Assembly (NCBI RefSeq): GCF_000720425.1
Contig: NZ_JOAJ01000005.1
Coordinates: 372,001-436,000 of the forward strand
DNA length: 64,000 nucleotides
Reading direction: 5' to 3'
Source of the DNA: Nocardia rhamnosiphila NBRC 108938
GTDB lineage: Bacteria; Actinomycetota; Actinomycetes; Mycobacteriales; Mycobacteriaceae
The translations under genes were made by a program, and so were the position numbers. Below, piece by piece: positions 18,018 through 28,400 of the stretch (its first letter is position 1; the number at the start of each line of letters is the position of its first letter). Below the pieces are notes generated by a model, which worked only from the letters and a program-made list of their open reading frames with translations, did not search any database and was not told the origin of the DNA.

Positions 18018-18197
18018 AGACCGGTTGCCAGGGCACCTCTGTGTCCGTGGGCGGCCCGATGCGGCTGCCCGGCGATACGAACTCATCCGGCGGTGACTGC
18101 CGTCCGGACCAGCCGAATTGCTGTAGGCCCACGGCCCGCGCCCACTGGCGTGGGTGTTGTATGGGAACCGCAGCGAGAAAGGTGTCGAGGTCGAACT

Positions 18198-18596
18198 ATG
18201 ACCATGACCGATCCGATCGCAGACTTTCTGACTCGTCTGCGCAACGCCAATTCGGCGTACCACGATCAGGTGAAGGCTCCGCATTCGAAACTCAAGGCGA
18301 ATATCGCCGAGATCCTGAAGCGCGAGGGCTATATCGCCGATTACCGCACCGAGGACGCGACCGTGGGTAAGAGCCTCGTCGTCGACCTCAAGTACGGCCC
18401 CAGCCGTGAGCGCAGCCTGCAGGGCCTGCGCCGCGTGTCGAAGCCGGGTCTGCGCGTGTACGCGAAATCCACCAACCTGCCCAAGGTCCTGGGCGGCCTC
18501 GGCGTGGCGATCATCTCCACGTCGACCGGCCTGCTCACCGACCGCCAGGCGGCCAAGCAGGGAGTGGGCGGGGAAGTCCTCGCCTACGTCTGGTAA
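18198..18596 (+). CDS. rpsH: 30S ribosomal protein S8
   Basis: A 132-residue protein of standard S8 length, opening with [16 protein letters not shown] and ending in the conserved [27 protein letters not shown] region. S8 binds 16S rRNA helix 21 and, in some bacteria, represses the spc operon by binding its mRNA. In this genome S8 lies in a separate transcription unit from rplX-rplE. The ATG at 18198 is followed by a second in-frame ATG at 18204, so the true N-terminus may be two residues shorter. Confidence 0.97.
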   Translation: MTMTDPIADFLTRLRNANSAYHDQVKAPHSKLKANIAEILKREGYIADYRTEDATVGKSLVVDLKYGPSRERSLQGLRRVSKPGLRVYAKSTNLPKVLGGLGVAIISTSTGLLTDRQAAKQGVGGEVLAYVW

Positions 18597-18611
18597 GGGG
18601 AGGTACGGACA

Positions 18612-19148
18612 ATGTCGCGTATCGGTAAAGATCCCGTCGCGGTTCCCGCGGGCGTGGAAGTGACCGTCAACGGCCAGGACATCGCGGTGAAGGGCCCCAA
18701 GGGCCAGCTGTCGCTGACCATCGCCGAGCCGATCAGTGTCGCGCAGGAAGACGGCCGCCTGGTGGTCTCCCGCCCGGACGACGAACGTCGCAGCCGCTCG
18801 CTGCACGGCCTGACCCGGACCCTGATCGCCAATATGGTCACCGGTGTCACCCAGGGCTACGAGAAGAAGATGGAAATCTTCGGCGTCGGCTACCGCGTGC
18901 AGCAGAAGGGCAGCAACCTCGAGTTCGCCCTCGGCTACAGCCACCCGGTGCCGATCGAGGCGCCCGAGGGCATCACCTTCGCGGTGGAATCGCCCACCAA
19001 GTTCTCCGTATCCGGGATCGACAAGCAGAAGGTCGGCCAGATTTCGGCGGTCATCCACGGACTGCGCAAGCCCGACCCGTACAAGGGCAAGGGCATCCGC
19101 TACGCCGGTGAGGTCGTTCGCCGCAAGGTCGGAAAGACGGGTAAGTGA
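18612..19148 (+). CDS. rplF: 50S ribosomal protein L6
   Basis: A 178-residue L6 with the conserved opening [15 protein letters not shown] and the C-terminal RNA-binding signature [20 protein letters not shown]. It binds 23S rRNA near the sarcin-ricin loop. A GGGGAGG Shine-Dalgarno sequence overlaps the end of the intergenic gap after rpsH. Confidence 0.98.
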   Translation: MSRIGKDPVAVPAGVEVTVNGQDIAVKGPKGQLSLTIAEPISVAQEDGRLVVSRPDDERRSRSLHGLTRTLIANMVTGVTQGYEKKMEIFGVGYRVQQKGSNLEFALGYSHPVPIEAPEGITFAVESPTKFSVSGIDKQKVGQISAVIHGLRKPDPYKGKGIRYAGEVVRRKVGKTGK

Positions 19149-19150
19149 TC

Positions 19151-19558
19151 ATGGCGCAAACCGAGAATCAGAAGGCCAAGCGCATTCCGCTGGGCAAGGA
19201 TGCTTCCACCCGCCGGCGGCTGTCCAAGACGCGTCGCCACTTCCGCCTGCGCAAGAAGATCGAGGGCACCACCGCGCGTCCGCGGCTGATCGTGCACCGC
19301 TCCTCGCGGCACCTGCACGTGCAGCTCGTCGACGACTCCGCCGGTCGTACCCTCGCCTCGGCGTCGACCATCGAGGCCGACGTGCGGGCGCTGGAAGGCG
19401 ACAAGACCGCCAAGGGCAAGAAGGTCGGCGAACTGATCGCCGAGCGTGCCAAGGCCGCCGGTGTGGAGGCCGTGGTGTTCGACCGCGGTGGCCACGACTA
19501 CCACGGCCGGATCGCGGCGCTCGCCGATGCCGCTCGGGAAGGCGGGTTGAAGTTCTGA
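19151..19558 (+). CDS. rplR: 50S ribosomal protein L18
   Basis: A 135-residue L18 with [19 protein letters not shown] and [13 protein letters not shown], ending [13 protein letters not shown]. It binds 5S rRNA with L5. The ATG at 19151 gives the usual actinobacterial N-terminus (MAQ...). A GTG at 19145, overlapping the rplF stop, is an alternative start two codons upstream and is better spaced from a weak GGAAAG. Confidence 0.96.
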   Translation: MAQTENQKAKRIPLGKDASTRRRLSKTRRHFRLRKKIEGTTARPRLIVHRSSRHLHVQLVDDSAGRTLASASTIEADVRALEGDKTAKGKKVGELIAERAKAAGVEAVVFDRGGHDYHGRIAALADAAREGGLKF

Positions 19559-19604
19559 TGACCAACATGACTGCACATACCTGTGTGAACGGAAGGAACG
19601 TCTG

Positions 19605-20252
19605 ATGCCGGGACGTCAGCGGCGTGACGGCGGAAACGGACCCGCCGGACAGAACTCCAATGCCCCCGACGGAGGCCGCGGCGACCGCCGTGGCGGCGAC
19701 CGCCGTGGCGGTGGCGACCGTCGTAACGACCCCGCCGAGAAGAATCAGCTCGAGCGCGTCGTAGCGATCAACCGTGTCTCCAAGGTGGTCAAGGGTGGTC
19801 GGCGCTTCAGCTTCACCGCCCTGGTCATCGTGGGTGACGGCAACGGCCTGGTCGGTGTCGGCTACGGCAAGGCCAAGGAAGTTCCCGCGGCCATCCAGAA
19901 GGGTGTGGAGGAAGCGCGTAAGGGCTTCTTCCGCGTCCCGATGATCGGCTCCACCATCACCCACCCGGTGCAGGGCGAAGCGGCGGCCGGTGTGGTCATG
20001 CTGCGCCCGGCCTCCCCGGGTACCGGTGTGATCGCCGGTGGCGCCGCGCGTGCCGTGCTGGAATGCGCGGGCATCCACGACATCCTGGCCAAGTCGCTCG
20101 GTAGCGACAACGCGATCAACGTCGTCCACGCCACCGTCGCGGCGCTCAAGATGCTGCAGCGGCCGGAAGAGGTCGCGGCTCGTCGTGGTCTGCCGCTCGA
20201 GGACGTCGCTCCCGCGGGCATGTTGCGTGCCCGTGCCGGACAAGGAGTCTGA
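19605..20252 (+). CDS. rpsE: 30S ribosomal protein S5
   Basis: A 215-residue S5 with an extended Arg/Gly-rich N-terminus of about 45 residues containing short GDRRGG repeats, then the S5 core ([23 protein letters not shown]) and the C-terminal domain ([19 protein letters not shown]). S5 contributes to decoding fidelity and mRNA entry. Extended low-complexity N-termini are usual in actinobacterial S5. Confidence 0.97.
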   Translation: MPGRQRRDGGNGPAGQNSNAPDGGRGDRRGGDRRGGGDRRNDPAEKNQLERVVAINRVSKVVKGGRRFSFTALVIVGDGNGLVGVGYGKAKEVPAAIQKGVEEARKGFFRVPMIGSTITHPVQGEAAAGVVMLRPASPGTGVIAGGAARAVLECAGIHDILAKSLGSDNAINVVHATVAALKMLQRPEEVAARRGLPLEDVAPAGMLRARAGQGV

Positions 20253-20253
20253 T

Positions 20254-20433
20254 ATGGCAGATCTCAAGGTGACCCAGATCAAGAGCTCGATCGGCGCCAA
20301 GCAGAATCAGCGCGAGAGCCTGCGGACCCTGGGTCTGCGGGGTATCCGCAAGTCGGTTGTCCGTGAGGACAACCCGCAGAACCGCGGTCTGATCAATGTC
20401 GTGCGCCACCTCGTAACTGTTGAGGAGGTCTGA
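20254..20433 (+). CDS. rpmD: 50S ribosomal protein L30
   Basis: A 59-residue L30 ([20 protein letters not shown], then [16 protein letters not shown]), the normal size, starting one base after the rpsE stop and followed one base later by rplO. Confidence 0.97.
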   Translation: MADLKVTQIKSSIGAKQNQRESLRTLGLRGIRKSVVREDNPQNRGLINVVRHLVTVEEV

Positions 20434-20434
20434 C

Positions 20435-20878
20435 ATGACCATCAAACTGCATCATCTGCGGCCCGCTCCGGGCGCGAAAACCGATAAGACCCGGGTGGGT
20501 CGTGGTGAGGGTTCCAAGGGTAAGACCGCGGGTCGCGGCACCAAGGGCACCAAGGCACGCAAGAACGTGCCGGCCGCGTTCGAAGGTGGGCAGATGCCCA
20601 TCCACATGCGCCTGCCGAAGCTGAAGGGCTTCACCAACCCGTTCCGGGTGGAGTACCAGGTCGTGAACGTGGGTGCCATCGCCGAACTGTTCCCCGAAGG
20701 GGGGACCGTCGGCAAGGACGAGTTGGTCGCCAAGGGCGCTGTGCGCAAGAACCAGTTGGTCAAGGTGCTCGGCGAGGGCGATATCTCCGTCGCCGTCCAG
20801 GTCAGCGCGGACAAGTTCTCCGGCTCCGCCAAGGAGAAGATCACCGCCGCCGGTGGCACCGCCACCGAACTGGGCTGA
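20435..20878 (+). CDS. rplO: 50S ribosomal protein L15
   Basis: A 147-residue L15 with the glycine-rich basic N-terminus [20 protein letters not shown] and [16 protein letters not shown]. It is a late 50S assembly protein and the last gene of this ribosomal unit. The ATG at 20435, one base after the rpmD stop, is preferred over an ATG 15 nt upstream inside rpmD. Confidence 0.97.
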   Translation: MTIKLHHLRPAPGAKTDKTRVGRGEGSKGKTAGRGTKGTKARKNVPAAFEGGQMPIHMRLPKLKGFTNPFRVEYQVVNVGAIAELFPEGGTVGKDELVAKGAVRKNQLVKVLGEGDISVAVQVSADKFSGSAKEKITAAGGTATELG

Positions 20879-20902
20879 CGTTCGCCGGTTTCGACGACAG
20901 GG

Positions 20903-20930
20903 CGCCGGACGAGTGCAGGCTCGTCCGGCG
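20903..20930. terminator. Hairpin between rplO and secY
   Basis: An 11-bp stem, 20903-20913 (CGCCGGACGAG) with 20920-20930 and a 6-nt loop, lies 24 nt after the rplO stop. It likely ends the ribosomal unit so that secY-adk-map has its own promoter. Confidence 0.65.
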
Positions 20931-21044
20931 TCACTGTTAGAGTTCAAGTGTTGTCTGCCAAGACCCGTCATGGGTTCGGCGATTTCCGACCGGGACACGC
21001 TGAAAAATTCCATGGCCTGACCATGTCGTTCGCCAGGAGGATCT

Positions 21045-22367
21045 GTGCTTTCCGCCTTCGTTACGGCCTTCCGGACTACGGACTTGCGGCGGAAGATTCT
21101 CTTCACGCTGGGGCTGGTCGCGTTGTACCGCCTCGGTGCCGCGCTACCGTCGCCCGGGGTCGACTACAGGGCGGTCCAGGAATGTATCGACCTGGTCTCC
21201 GGTGGTGACTCCGCCGGCATCTACCAGCTCATCAACCTGTTCTCCGGTGGTGCGCTACTGCAGCTGTCGGTGTTCGCCATCGGCATCATGCCCTACATCA
21301 CAGCGAGCATCATCGTTCAGCTGCTGACCGTCGTCATCCCGCGGTTCGAGGAACTGCGCAAGGAAGGCCAGGCCGGCCAGACCAAGATGACGCAGTACAC
21401 CCGCTACCTGTCGATCGCGCTCGCGATCCTGCAGGCCACCGGTCTGGTGGCGCTGGCCGCGCGCGGTCAGCTGCTGCAGGGCTGCCAACAGGACATCCTG
21501 GCCGACACCAGTGTCTTCGGCATGATCATCATCGTCCTGGTGATGACCGCGGGTGCCGCCCTGGTGATGTGGTTCGGTGAGCAGATCACCGAACGCGGTG
21601 TCGGCAACGGTATGTCGCTGCTGATCTTCGCCGGTATCGCCGCCCGGATCCCGGGCGAGGGCAAATCCATCCTGGACAGCCGCGGCGGCCTGGTGTTCGG
21701 TCTCGTCTGTGCGGCCGCGCTGCTCATCATCATGGCGGTCATCTTCGTCGAGCAGGGCCAGCGCCGGATTCCGGTGCAGTACGCCAAGCGCGTGGTCGGC
21801 CGCAAGATGTACGGCGGCTCCTCGACCTATCTCCCGCTGAAGGTGAACCAGGCCGGCGTCATCCCGGTCATCTTCGCCTCCTCGCTGCTCTACCTGCCGA
21901 ACCTGATCGCCCAGCTCACCGGGTCGACCTCGGCTACCGATCCCAGCTGGTGGCAGGAGGCGATCCAGAAGTATCTGGTGAACCCCGGCAACCCGGTGTA
22001 CATCGCCATCTACTTCGGCCTTATCGTCTTCTTCACCTACTTCTACGTCGCCATCACCTTCAACCCGGAGGAACGCGCCGACGAGATGAAGAAGTTCGGC
22101 GGCTTCATCCCGGGCTACCGCCCCGGTAAGCCGACGGCCGATCACCTGACCTACGTACTGAGCCGGATCACCCTGCCCGGCTCTATCTACCTCGGTCTGG
22201 TCGCTGTACTGCCGAATCTGTTCCTCGATATCGGCGCGTCCGGTGGAACACAGAATCTGCCGTTCGGTGGTACCGCCGTGCTCATCATGGTGAGTGTCGG
22301 CCTGGACACCGTGAAGCAGATCGAAAGCCAACTCATGAATCGCAATTACGAAGGGTTCCTCAAGTGA
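21045..22367 (+). CDS. secY: Preprotein translocase subunit SecY
   Basis: A 440-residue integral membrane protein with ten predicted helices. Signatures are [27 protein letters not shown] (plug and second helix) and the cytoplasmic loops ending in [24 protein letters not shown]. It forms the SecYEG channel, through which the Sec-dependent secreted proteins here would pass. GTG start with AGGAGG four bases upstream. It overlaps adk by four bases. Confidence 0.97.
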   Translation: MLSAFVTAFRTTDLRRKILFTLGLVALYRLGAALPSPGVDYRAVQECIDLVSGGDSAGIYQLINLFSGGALLQLSVFAIGIMPYITASIIVQLLTVVIPRFEELRKEGQAGQTKMTQYTRYLSIALAILQATGLVALAARGQLLQGCQQDILADTSVFGMIIIVLVMTAGAALVMWFGEQITERGVGNGMSLLIFAGIAARIPGEGKSILDSRGGLVFGLVCAAALLIIMAVIFVEQGQRRIPVQYAKRVVGRKMYGGSSTYLPLKVNQAGVIPVIFASSLLYLPNLIAQLTGSTSATDPSWWQEAIQKYLVNPGNPVYIAIYFGLIVFFTYFYVAITFNPEERADEMKKFGGFIPGYRPGKPTADHLTYVLSRITLPGSIYLGLVAVLPNLFLDIGASGGTQNLPFGGTAVLIMVSVGLDTVKQIESQLMNRNYEGFLK

Positions 22368-22924
22368 GAGTTGTACTACTCGGGCCGCCGGGAGCGGGCA
22401 AGGGCACTCAGGCCGTGCTGCTATCGGAAAAGCTGGGGGTACCACACATCTCTACAGGTGACCTCTTCCGCGCGAACATCAGCGAGCAGACGCCGCTCGG
22501 TCTCGAAGCGAAGCGCTACATGGACGCGGGCGAACTCGTGCCCAGCGATGTCACCAACCGCATGGTCCGGTCGCGGGTGGCCGAGCCCGACGCCGCGCGC
22601 GGGTTCGTGCTCGACGGCTACCCCCGCACGGTCGATCAGGCCGACGCGCTCGCCAAGATCCTCGACGATCTGGGCAGCGAATTGGACGCGGTGCTGTGCT
22701 TCGTGGTCTCCGAGGACACGGTCGTCGATCGGATGCTGGCCCGGGGCCGCTCGGACGACAACGAGGAAACCATCCGCACCCGGCTGCGGATCTACCGGGA
22801 CGAGACACAGCCGCTGCTGAACTACTACGACGGCCTGGTCGTCTCGGTGGACGGCGTCGGTGAGGTCGACGAGGTCAACACGCGGGCCCTGGAGGCACTG
22901 GGTCGCAATGCCACGACCGGTTAG
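22364..22924 (+). CDS. adk: Adenylate kinase
   Basis: A 186-residue short-type adenylate kinase (ATP + AMP to 2 ADP) starting at GTG in the GTGA overlap with secY. The P-loop is [10 protein letters not shown], the AMP-binding motif is [15 protein letters not shown], and the LID is the short form lacking a zinc knuckle ([16 protein letters not shown]), as in mycobacterial Adk. Confidence 0.97.
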   Translation: MRVVLLGPPGAGKGTQAVLLSEKLGVPHISTGDLFRANISEQTPLGLEAKRYMDAGELVPSDVTNRMVRSRVAEPDAARGFVLDGYPRTVDQADALAKILDDLGSELDAVLCFVVSEDTVVDRMLARGRSDDNEETIRTRLRIYRDETQPLLNYYDGLVVSVDGVGEVDEVNTRALEALGRNATTG

Positions 22925-22976
22925 TCCGGGCCGCGGGTGCGGCGGTAATCCTTCGGCGATGGGGAGCTGACCCGAT

Positions 22977-23777
22977 ATGGTCTTCGGTCGAAAGAGCAAG
23001 AAGGTCGTTCCGTTCCGCTCCGCCGGTGAACTCGACGCGATGGCGGCGGCGGGCGCCGTCGTGGGTCGCGCGCTCGTCGCGGTACGCGCGGCCGCCGCGC
23101 CCGGGGTCTCCACGCTCGAACTGGACCGGATCGCCGAACAGGTGATCCGGGACGCCGGCGCGGTGCCGTCGTTCAAGGGCTACCACGGCTTTCCCGCCTC
23201 CATCTGCGCCTCGGTGAACGACCGTGTGGTGCACGGGATCCCGACCGAGGCCGAGGTGCTCGCCCCCGGCGACCTGGTATCCATCGACTGTGGCGCGGTG
23301 CTGGACGGCTGGCACGGTGACTCCGCGTGGACGTTCGGCGTGGGCGACCTGATCGAGGCCGACCGGATGCTCAGCGAGGCCTGTGAGAAGTCCATGGTGG
23401 CCGGTATCGCGGCCATGGTCCCGGACAACCGGCTCACCGATGTCTCGCACGCGATCGAACTCGGCACCCGAGCGGCCGAAACCGAACACGGCCGCTCATA
23501 CGGCATCGTCGACGGTTACGGCGGGCACGGGATCGGCCGGGAGATGCATCTCGACCCGTTCCTGCCGAACGAAGGCGAACCCGGGAAGGGACCGCGGCTG
23601 GTGGTCGGTTCGGTCCTGGCCATCGAACCGATGCTGACCCTGGGCACCCACGACACCAAGGTGCTCGACGACGACTGGACCGTGGTGACCACCGACGGGT
23701 CACGCGCGGCGCACTGGGAGCACACCGTCGCGGTGACCGAGGACGGACCGCGCATTCTCACACTGCGACCGGAATAG
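22977..23777 (+). CDS. map: Methionine aminopeptidase, type I
   Basis: A 266-residue M24 enzyme that removes the initiator methionine. The metal ligands are visible in order: Asp in [15 protein letters not shown] (two Asp), His in [10 protein letters not shown], Glu in [10 protein letters not shown] and Glu in WEHTVAVT. It follows adk by 52 nt in the classic secY-adk-map order. Instead of the usual downstream infA, the convergent dtd gene follows. Confidence 0.96.
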   Translation: MVFGRKSKKVVPFRSAGELDAMAAAGAVVGRALVAVRAAAAPGVSTLELDRIAEQVIRDAGAVPSFKGYHGFPASICASVNDRVVHGIPTEAEVLAPGDLVSIDCGAVLDGWHGDSAWTFGVGDLIEADRMLSEACEKSMVAGIAAMVPDNRLTDVSHAIELGTRAAETEHGRSYGIVDGYGGHGIGREMHLDPFLPNEGEPGKGPRLVVGSVLAIEPMLTLGTHDTKVLDDDWTVVTTDGSRAAHWEHTVAVTEDGPRILTLRPE

Positions 23778-23829
23778 CCGGCGAGCGTTTCGCCGAAGGC
23801 CCCGGGGGACGGCGATGTTCTCCGCCGGA

Positions 23830-24273
23830 TCAGATCTCGAGCATGACCGTGACCGGTCCGTCGTTGGTGAGCTCCACCTCCATATGCGCCCCGAAGCGGC
23901 CGCCGGCCACCGTGGCACCGGACTCCCGGAGGGTTTCGGCGAGGCGGTGGACCAGTGGTTCGGCGAGCGGACCCGGTGCCGCCGCGGACCACGACGGACG
24001 CCGGCCTTTACGGGTGTCGGCGTAGAGCGTGAACTGGCTGACCACCAGGATCGGCGCGCCGAGATCGGCGGCACTGCGTTCGTCTTCGAGAATGCGCAGC
24101 CGCCAGATCTTTTCGGCCAGCGCCCGGGCAGTGGCCTCGTCGTCGGTGTGGGTGACGCCGATCAGCGCGAGCAGGCCGTGGCGGATTCCGGTGGCCGACG
24201 GTTCGATCCGGCCGACCACTTCGCCGTCGACGGTCACCTGAGCGGAGGTCACACGTTGTAGCAGGGCACGCAT
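23830..24273 (-). CDS. dtd: D-aminoacyl-tRNA deacylase
   Basis: A 147-residue DTD enzyme that hydrolyses D-aminoacyl-tRNA. It starts [21 protein letters not shown], carries the catalytic SQFTLYAD motif, and ends with the Gly-Pro motif region [12 protein letters not shown] that excludes L-amino acids. The upstream in-frame extension is basic and non-homologous, so the internal ATG is used. It converges with map and is divergent from the ESX genes. Confidence 0.95.
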   Translation of the reverse strand: MRALLQRVTSAQVTVDGEVVGRIEPSATGIRHGLLALIGVTHTDDEATARALAEKIWRLRILEDERSAADLGAPILVVSQFTLYADTRKGRRPSWSAAAPGPLAEPLVHRLAETLRESGATVAGGRFGAHMEVELTNDGPVTVMLEI

Positions 24274-24574
24274 ACCGCTCGATCTTGCCGTCTCACGACG
24301 TCGGCGCGGTATCCGGGCCGATCTCTTTCCCATGATGGGGAAACCGGGGAGTGCGTGTAGCGCGATCCGGTGGGATATCCCCGACGCGGTTCACTGTGCG
24401 TGCGAGTGCGCGGCACTGCTCGATTTCTCTCCGCGACAAGACATCCCTGTTCGCAACCGCCGGAAAAGGCCCTGTTCACGTCCGTGTCACACCGGATTCG
24501 CTCCCGGCTGCCATGGTCGAGTCGATGGATTCGGCCGGGACGGGGGAGGTCCGGCATGCGGGAGGAGTGGACAT

Positions 24575-24895
24575 ATGGGCGACAGGGTCGATTACAACGA
24601 CGAAGCCTTTCGCGCGGCCGCCGAGCGCACCGGTGGAGTGCGGGACCGGATCAACGGGGTGATCTCGAGTCTCGAATCCAGGATCAATGGTCGTGGTGCG
24701 CCCTGGGGCAGCGATTCGCTCGGTCAATCCTTCGCCGTCGGTCAGGACGGCAACGGCTATGTGCCGTCGAAGAAGAACCTGCTCGACAGTGCCCGCAATG
24801 TATCCGGCACCATGGGGCAATTCCATGACGGCCAGGTCGAGAGCGCCGACTACCTGCAGGACATGGAAGACGGCAACCGCGACGGCCTACGTTGA
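24575..24895 (+). CDS. WXG100-like ESX secretion protein
   Basis: A 106-residue helical protein with a centrally placed APWGSDSLGQSF turn, matching the WXG100 hairpin, and a long second helix ending in acidic residues. The ATG has GGAGGAG seven bases upstream. It is the first gene of a compact set of three (WXG100, YbaB-like, giant protein), which parallels the esxF-esxE-cpnT order in Mycobacterium tuberculosis. It probably heterodimerises with, or helps export, the giant product through a type VII machine. Confidence 0.8.
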   Translation: MGDRVDYNDEAFRAAAERTGGVRDRINGVISSLESRINGRGAPWGSDSLGQSFAVGQDGNGYVPSKKNLLDSARNVSGTMGQFHDGQVESADYLQDMEDGNRDGLR

Positions 24896-24914
24896 GCCGG
24901 ACGGTTCCGCGACG

Positions 24915-25415
24915 ATGACCAACGAGCAGGCCAAGGCCGAACTGGCCGCGATCATGGACGGTGTGCAGGAGCAGATGCGCACCATCGCGCGCATCCAGCA
25001 GCAGCGCGCCGAACTCACCGCGAGCGCCACGGCACGGGGCAAGAAAGTCACCGTCACCGTGAACGCGGACAACACGGTGATCGATGTGAAATTCTCCGCC
25101 GATATCGACGAACTGAGCTATTCGGAGATCGCCAAGGCGGTCGTGGAAGCCACCCAGCGGGCCGTCCGGCAGGTCTCGGAGAAGACCACCGATCTGATGT
25201 CTCCCTTGGAGATCCAGCGATCCCGGATGCCGAAACTTTCCGACCTGGTCGAGGGCCTGGCCGATATCGAGATACCGAACCCGGTCGCCGCGTCCACCGA
25301 ACGACCCGCCACCGCGGCACGCCGGCAGGTTTTCGACGGTAGCGGCCCGCCGCCGGGCGGGAATGAGCCGGACGATACGCGCCGGGGCAGGTCTGTCACC
25401 GACTCCAGCTGGTGA
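24915..25415 (+). CDS. YbaB/EbfC-fold protein (EspL-like)
   Basis: A 166-residue protein. Residues 1-100 fit the YbaB/EbfC fold: an N-terminal helix (EQAKAELAAIMDGVQEQM), strands around KVTVTVNADNTVIDVKFSADI, and a C-terminal helix. A disordered Pro/Arg tail ends in DSSW. Members of this fold in ESX loci, such as EspL, stabilise substrates rather than bind DNA. It starts 19 nt after the WXG100 gene and ends 16 nt before the giant gene. Confidence 0.8.
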   Translation: MTNEQAKAELAAIMDGVQEQMRTIARIQQQRAELTASATARGKKVTVTVNADNTVIDVKFSADIDELSYSEIAKAVVEATQRAVRQVSEKTTDLMSPLEIQRSRMPKLSDLVEGLADIEIPNPVAASTERPATAARRQVFDGSGPPPGGNEPDDTRRGRSVTDSSW

Positions 25416-25431
25416 ACCCGGGTAATCGGCC

Positions 25432-28400
25432 ATGATCGAGCTCTGGGGTCCGCTGCAGCATCTCGCCTGGCTCGCGGGCGTGGAATGGCCGCAGGGCAAC
25501 GAGGACGAGATGTGGGCCCTAGGCGGCGATTGGCGTACCGCCGCCGACGAACTCGACGATATCGTCGCCGACATCATCGAGGCCAAGCGTGCCTCGCTGC
25601 ACGCCTATCCCGAGGGTGACGGCGTCACCGAGATGATCGCCGCCTTCGACAGCCTCATCTCCGGTGACGGTTCCGACTCCGATCAGTCGGTGCCGAAACT
25701 GGCCGACTACTTCCGTCAACTCGGTACCTCCGCCTACGACACCGGTACCGAGATCGAGTACACGAAGCTGATGTACATCTCGTCGCTGGTGCTGCTGGCG
25801 GCGGAGATCGCGGCCGCGTGGATCTTCCCGCCCACCGCGCCCGCGGTGCAGGCCGCGGCGGTCGCCCTCACCAGGTTCGCGGTCCGCATCCTGGGCCAGC
25901 GGGTCATGCAGGCGATCTTCCGGCTGGTGGCAAACAAATTCGTCGGCTTCCTGCTCCGGCATGTCGCGATCGACACCATCCTCGGAACCATTCAGGAAGT
26001 CGGCATCCAGGCCTACCAGGTCGAGGCGGGGCACCGCCCGGATTTCGATCTCGGGCAGATCGCGGTCACGGTGGTCAGCTCGGCGGCCGGCGGCGCGGCG
26101 GCCGGTCCGGTGGGTGACATCATCGGGAACAAACTCCAGAACGAGGCCCGGGGGATGGGTCGCCAATATCTGAACGGGGCAATCACCGGTACCGCCGCCG
26201 GTTTCGTCGGCGGGCTCGCCGGGACCGCGGCCGCCATCCCGACCCAGTTCGCCGTGATCTGGGCCGACACCGGCAGCTGGGACCAGGCTATGGACCAGAC
26301 GATGTCGACACTGCCCCAGCAGTTCGGCCCGCTCGCGCTGGTGTCCGGCGCCACCAACGGCCTGGCCACCGGTGTGAACAAGGTCGGTGCCAATCACGCC
26401 TTCAGCAGCCTGAAAGTCGGTGTGCACAGCGACAGTTACCGCAACACCTGGGGCGACCGGACCTTCATGGATCGGCTCAACGACGCGGTGAGCGGGCCCG
26501 GCACCCGCAGCGGTGGCCTGCCCACGGGAACCGGCGCGCCCGCCGGCGCGGACGGCACCGGCGGCTTCGGCGGCGACGGATCACAGACCAGCAGCCCGGC
26601 CCGGACACCGAACGGTGTGGGGGGCAGCGGCGAGGGGAACCTGTCTCCGGCCGGCAACAACGGGCACAACGGTGACTCGCCGGGCGGAGCCGGGGAGGCC
26701 GGCGGAAACGACCGCGGCAGGTCTGTCGGCAGCGGTTCGAACGACGGCGACGACGGCCCCGGAACCCGTGAGGGTGCGTCGTCGGCGGACGGCGAGGGCG
26801 GGCGGCAAGACAACTCCGGAGCTGTCGCGGGACAACAGGGCCCACTCGGCGACGGCGAGGGTGGCGATGGTGGGTCCGCGCAGCACGGGGATACCGGGCC
26901 GGCCGACCGCTCCGACTCCACGCCGGGCCCGGCCGATCGTTCCGATTCGGGTGCGGGTGTGGCCGACCGTTCGGATTCCGGTGCGAACGCGACCGATGGT
27001 CCCGATTCCGGTGCCGGCGCGGCCGACCGTTCCGACCCGGCCACCGGCGCGGCCGACCGTTCTGATTCCGGCACCGGTGTGGCCGACCGTGCCGAGTCGG
27101 CAGGGGCGAGGGACCGTACCGACTCGGACGGCACTGGTTTCCCCGCAGCCGATTCCGGCTCGACCGCGCGGCAGGGCCGGGCGGACGACTCCGGTCTCGC
27201 GGTCGGGCAGCAGGAAGCCGGCGGGGCGGGGACCGGGCGTACTGCAGGTGACGCGGCGGCCGGACCCGGTGAGTCCGCCGGAGACCGCACCCGCGGCGAA
27301 ACACCGGGTCCGGTCGTGGGCGCTCCGGTCGCCGGCCCCATGGGCGCCGCCACACCGCCCGCCACCGCGACGGCTCCGGTCAGCCCCGGTGCTCCGGCAG
27401 CACCCGGTTCGACTCCTGGCGGAGCCGGTCCGGCAGCACCCGGATCTACGAATACGCCGGGCGGCGCCAGTGATTCGCGCGCGCAGGCCGGTCCCACGGC
27501 CGAGTCCAGATCCTCGGGCGCATCGGACGGCCCGCGGTCACGTGCCGGGATCGGTGAACGGTCCCCCTATCCCGGCACCGACGGCAGCGGCGTGCGGGCC
27601 GGCCGGACCGGCGCGCCGGTGCCCGACGCGACCAATGCCCGCCAAGTGGGGGAACGACAGGATCCGGCCGGTGGCCGGATACCGGGCGACGTCGGCGACG
27701 GCCGGATCGGTCCCGAGGACGTATTCCCGCTTCCCCTACCCGATTCCGCCGCCCGAGACGGCGAAGCGCACCCCGGGTCCCCGGATCAGAGGGCGCGGGA
27801 TCAGGGGTCACCCGGGGCGCGGCGTGACGGTGGAGCTCGGCCCGGCGACGACGGCGCTACCCGCGACCGGTCCACCGACGACACCGAGGAACGAGGCATC
27901 CCCGAACCCGGCGAACCACAGGGCGCGCCCGATCCGCGCAATCGCGGGGAATGCGCCCGGCTCACGCTCGCCCAGCTCGCGGCGGAAACCGGAAGCGACC
28001 GGATCACGCCCCCGGAGGAGCCGGTGGGTCCGCGCGGTATGGACCGGCGTCAGATGGAGGACGCCCTGGGCGGAAAACTCTACGACTATCCCGACCCCGG
28101 ACCCGAGCACTCCCGCCACCAGGCGGTCGCCGACGAACTGTTGCGTCAGGCCGCGCGGACGGACCCGCGTCTGGTAGCGGCGGGCCGCGGACCCCGCGCC
28201 TTCGTGGTCGACGAATACGCCGGGCCGGTGGACGAACACGGGGTCGGATCGCACGCCTACTCGCTGACGGTGCGGATGGATCCGCTCACCGGCGAATACC
28301 GGGTCGTGGTATCCGATCCGGCCGCCGGGCAACGCCGCGGCTTCCCGCCGGACGTCCCGGCCGAACTGCGCTATGTCTCGGCGACCCTGCTCGACGGCGC

